From: Acidobacteriaceae bacterium
GTDB taxonomy: Bacteria > Acidobacteriota > Terriglobia > Terriglobales > Acidobacteriaceae
Length of the DNA stretch: 17,366 bases
Direction of reading: 5' to 3'
Assembly (NCBI GenBank): GCA_027364815.1
Contig: DAHXOQ010000027.1
Location: forward strand, 1 to 17,366
The notes below the pieces were generated by a model, which was given only the letters and a program-made list of their open reading frames with translations, was not told where the DNA came from and did no database searches. Below are positions 15,196-17,366 of the stretch, one piece after another. How positions within the stretch are numbered: the stretch's first letter is position 1; each line of letters begins with the position of its first letter. A program made the translations under genes and the position numbers.

Positions 15196-15288
15196 ATGAA
15201 AATCACACGCTTTGCCAACGTTTCCATTAATGTCGTTGCAGTGTTTATTTTCGTGATGCTTGTTTCAGTGTTATCGATTCCTGCCTGA
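15196..15288 (+). CDS. Micro-membrane peptide, family member 2 (30 aa)
   Basis: A 30-residue peptide starting MKITRFANVSINVVAV, continuing FIFVMLVSVL and ending SIPA before TGA. One hydrophobic segment (about 8-28) would span the membrane, with a basic N-terminus (K2, R5) predicting the N-terminus in the cytoplasm. AAAGGA (15182-15187) lies 8 nt upstream of ATG. It aligns without gaps with the other two peptides; with the 15672 peptide the shared block runs on through L22-V23-x-V25-L26-S27-I28. The shared signature and ribosome site make it a likely real gene, of unknown function. It is followed about 100 nt later by a strong hairpin. Confidence 0.65.
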   Translation: MKITRFANVSINVVAVFIFVMLVSVLSIPA

Positions 15289-15385
15289 TTGAACGGCGCA
15301 CTGCAAACGGCTTCGCCAGGATCTTTGCAACCGGCAAATTCCCCCTCGTCGAGAAAACATTCGACCTTTTAACATTGATGGAATT

Positions 15386-15412
15386 GAGCTTGCCGAACTC
15401 AACGGCAAGCTC
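15386..15412 (+). terminator. Perfect hairpin downstream of micro-membrane gene 2
   Basis: GAGCTTGCCG (15386-15395) and CGGCAAGCTC (15403-15412) form a 10-bp stem with a 7-nt loop, followed by TTCC rather than a long T run. Its stem resembles the hairpin after gene 3 (AGCTTG/CAAGCT). It may be a terminator or a structured RNA end. Confidence 0.55.
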
Positions 15413-15525
15413 TTCCATATCACCGCATCAATCAAGCGCAATCACCGCATTGATGAATCCATTTACATTCTTTTGCATCAAATTCATGTATGTAAAATCA
15501 ACTCCTCAAAATTAAAGGGGTTAGA

Positions 15526-15645
15526 TTGCGTATGCGTGCAGTTTCAGATTCAGTATCACTCTATGAAACGCACGCTTCAGAAGTAATCATCCATGTGGAA
15601 CTAAACCGGCTCCTTGTGCGTTTACTTAAACAGAGACAGTTTTAA
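15526..15645 (+). CDS. Possible small ORF (37-39 aa) preceding micro-membrane gene 3
   Basis: TTG 15526 has AAGGGG five nt upstream; ATG 15532 in the same frame gives 37 residues. The peptide (MRAVSDSVSLYETHASEVII, then HVELNRLLVRLLKQRQF) is soluble at first and ends in an amphipathic leucine/arginine-rich helix. It stops 26 nt before the start of the 63-residue micro-membrane gene, so the two could be translated from one message. I recognise no family, and no equivalent ORF with a ribosome site is found before members 1 or 2. Treat as tentative. Confidence 0.35.
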   Translation: MRMRAVSDSVSLYETHASEVIIHVELNRLLVRLLKQRQF

Positions 15646-15671
15646 TTCCCCCAAACAAAGGACACACAATT

Positions 15672-15863
15672 ATGAAATTCACACCCATTGCAACTTTTGC
15701 AACCACAATCATCGCAGCTTTTGTCTTCTTCCTGCTTGTTACTGTTTTGTCAATTAAGGATTATCCCGTAGCAGGCGACCAGGTGAAGCAGGATACCACT
15801 GTGACAGCTTCAACAACGCACCATCCAAACGGCCGTGCGGCCCATGAATCTCACCGCCTCTAA
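15672..15863 (+). CDS. Micro-membrane protein, family member 3 (63 aa)
   Basis: The longest of the three related small proteins. The first ~28 residues (MKFTPIATFATTIIAAFVFF, then LLVTVLSI) form one transmembrane helix that aligns without gaps to the 23- and 30-residue peptides at 14721 and 15196. A polar tail of about 35 residues follows, rich in Thr, His and Gln, with DQVKQDTTV and THHPNGRAAHESHRL. AAAGGA (15657-15662) lies 9 nt before ATG. A basic N-terminus predicts that the histidine-rich tail faces the periplasm; the tail might bind metal, but nothing here proves it. A perfect 12-bp hairpin follows immediately. Confidence 0.7.
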   Translation: MKFTPIATFATTIIAAFVFFLLVTVLSIKDYPVAGDQVKQDTTVTASTTHHPNGRAAHESHRL

Positions 15864-15869
15864 TGAAAT

Positions 15870-15899
15870 GGAGCTTGTCCCTCAAATGGGACAAGCTCC
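15870..15899 (+). terminator. Hairpin terminator after micro-membrane gene 3
   Basis: GGAGCTTGTCCC (15870-15881) and GGGACAAGCTCC (15888-15899) form a perfect 12-bp stem with a 6-nt loop, starting 6 nt after the stop codon. The T tract is short (TT, then CAGGCTTTC), so termination may be incomplete or the hairpin may protect the 3' end. Confidence 0.7.
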
Positions 15900-15993
15900 T
15901 TCAGGCTTTCGAGTAAAACTATTTTTAATGAGCGCTCAACTTCGCTTCAGTCCACTATGCCATCCTATGAATGACTTCAATATTTGAGGCTTT

Positions 15994-17366
15994 ATGCCAA
16001 CTCATGCACTCTGGACATCCGCTGAACTGCATCTTTGGGAATCAGGCGGCGCAGACTCCGCTGAAGCACTAGCTTCCTGGGTCGCCGCACGTCTGCGCTC
16101 GCACGAAGCGGCGTTGGCGCTGCTGCTCGCTCCGATGAAGACTCCGCGCACTCCAGAAAACTCGCTCATCCACTACGACCGCGCGATTGCCGAGCTTGCG
16201 CTTGCCGGCTCGCAAGCCGGAGTGCTCAACAGCGTCGCCTCTACGAAAGCCGTTCGCGATCAGGCGCAACATGAAGCTGAGCGAATCGCCGAAGCAGGCA
16301 ATGCACTGAGCCTCAATCAGGATGTTTACCAGGCGCTCTCTGCCATCGATCTCACCAACGCAACTCCGGCTACGCGCCACTACGTTGAGAAGACTCTGCT
16401 CAGCTACCGCCTCGCCGGTGTTGACCGGGATGCAGAGACGCGCGCCAAACTGACCGCGCTCCACGCGCAGGCGACGCGCATCGCTCTTGAGTTCGCGCGC
16501 AATATTCAGGAGGGCGCAAAGACCGTTGTAGTTTCTTCAGTCGACGAACTCGCCGGACTTCCCGCCGATTACATTGCTCTCCACACGCCGGATGAAAACG
16601 GCCGCATTACTCTGACAACAGACCCGCCCGACATGCAACCCGTGATGACCTTCGCCGCTCATTCCGATCTCCGCGAGCGCATGTTTCACGCCTACAACAC
16701 ACGCGCATACCCCGCGAACGAAACCCTCCTCCGTCAACTCCTTGAAACCCGCCAGCAGATTGCGCAGACTCTCGGACATCGCAGTTGGGCCGAGCTTGCT
16801 ACGGCTGACCAGATGATGGGCTCAGCAGGGAACGTGCGCACATTTCTTGCCAAACTCAACGACGCAAGCAAGCAAGGGGCAGATCGCGAGCTGGTGCAGG
16901 TTCTCGAGTTCGCAAAGAAGCTGAACCCTTCGCTCATCCCCATCGATGCCGCAAGCAAAGGTTACGTTTACGAGCAGTACCGTCGCGCGACATATGATTT
17001 TGATTCGCAATCCGTGAGGCCCTATTTTCCATACGCGCAGGTTGAAGCCGGCGTGCTCTCAACTGCGGCACGGCTTTTCAATTTGCAATTTCAATTGGTT
17101 GACGCACCAGGCTGGCACGCTTCCGTGCGCGTCTTCGATCTCTACGACCGAGGCCAAATCAAGGGGCGCTTCTATCTCGACATGCACCCCCGCGAAGGCA
17201 AAGACAAGTGGTTCTCTGCCGCGCCTGTCGTTTGCGGCGTCGCCGGCGGTCCCATTCCGGAAGCCGCTCTCATCTGCAACTTCCCGGCAGGCGATGACAA
17301 TGACCCCGGCCTACTCCAATACTCCGACGTCGTCACCTACCTTCACGAGTTCGGCCACCTGATGCA
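15994..17366 (+). CDS. M3-family zinc oligopeptidase (3' end missing)
   Basis: The frame is open from ATG 15994 to the window end (457 complete codons). The zinc-binding motif HEFGH is present at residues 451-455 (17344-17358), the hallmark of M3 peptidases such as thimet oligopeptidase and oligopeptidase A. These cleave short peptides, usually in the cytoplasm. Preceding family-like blocks include FYLDMHPREGK (substrate-side strand), the FDLYDRGQIKGRFY stretch, ARNIQEG and GHRSWAELATADQMM. No signal peptide is apparent at MPTHALWTS. Family members are about 680 residues long, so roughly one third, including the third zinc ligand, lies beyond the window. GAGG sits 4 nt before the ATG, a somewhat short spacing. 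Oligopeptidase A versus dipeptidyl carboxypeptidase cannot be decided from this fragment. Confidence 0.93.
   Translation, partial: MPTHALWTSAELHLWESGGADSAEALASWVAARLRSHEAALALLLAPMKTPRTPENSLIHYDRAIAELALAGSQAGVLNSVASTKAVRDQAQHEAERIAEAGNALSLNQDVYQALSAIDLTNATPATRHYVEKTLLSYRLAGVDRDAETRAKLTALHAQATRIALEFARNIQEGAKTVVVSSVDELAGLPADYIALHTPDENGRITLTTDPPDMQPVMTFAAHSDLRERMFHAYNTRAYPANETLLRQLLETRQQIAQTLGHRSWAELATADQMMGSAGNVRTFLAKLNDASKQGADRELVQVLEFAKKLNPSLIPIDAASKGYVYEQYRRATYDFDSQSVRPYFPYAQVEAGVLSTAARLFNLQFQLVDAPGWHASVRVFDLYDRGQIKGRFYLDMHPREGKDKWFSAAPVVCGVAGGPIPEAALICNFPAGDDNDPGLLQYSDVVTYLHEFGHLM

Noticed and set aside
15419..15450. Direct repeat ATCACCGCAT (two copies, 22 nt apart) as a possible CRISPR remnant
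   Set aside because: Only two 10-nt copies with a 12-nt spacer and no cas genes; too short and too few for CRISPR.

Overview
The window looks like a chromosomal stretch from an Acidobacteriota species, probably class Terriglobia (Acidobacteriaceae-like). This is an inference from gene style: a fused type I dehydroquinate dehydratase/shikimate dehydrogenase, several lineage-type secreted proteins of unknown function, an orphan GvpL/GvpF-family protein, moderate GC and conventional Shine-Dalgarno sites. I saw no tRNA, rRNA, CRISPR array or intact mobile element.

Layout from left to right. Positions 1-693 hold the 3' end of a secreted-type FecR-like protein whose start lies outside the window. 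Positions 863-5342 form a minus-strand block: trpE (anthranilate synthase component I) preceded by two tandem paralogous exported proteins of unknown function. A rho-independent terminator separates the two paralogues. Positions 5791-7062 (+) are a glutamate dehydrogenase gene with a textbook terminator. Positions 7189-8906 (+) hold three tandem paralogues of a small exported DUF2846-like protein; the last two lie in a tandem segmental duplication of about 677 nt. Positions 9037-9675 (+) are pgsA. A perfect hairpin separates it from a convergent minus-strand GvpL/F-family gene (9741-10520). Positions 10914-14328 (-) hold aroDE followed by an overlapping, apparently translationally coupled gene for a proline/alanine-rich, coiled-coil, C-terminally membrane-anchored protein.

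Positions 14329-15993 look gene-poor but contain the most unusual content. Three very small ORFs (23, 30 and 63 codons), each with a good Shine-Dalgarno site, encode peptides that align without gaps over their first 23 residues as a single hydrophobic helix. Two of them are followed by long perfect hairpins sharing an AGCTTG/CAAGCT stem, and two share short upstream sequence blocks. An additional ORF of 37-39 codons sits just before the third. This looks like a locally duplicated family of micro-membrane proteins with no function that I can assign.

The window ends inside a plus-strand M3-family zinc oligopeptidase (from 15994), cut just after its HEFGH motif.

Functional themes are aromatic amino-acid synthesis (aroDE makes shikimate, which leads to chorismate, the TrpE substrate), nitrogen/glutamate metabolism (GDH), phosphatidylglycerol synthesis (pgsA), and repeated local duplication of envelope or exported proteins in three separate clusters.
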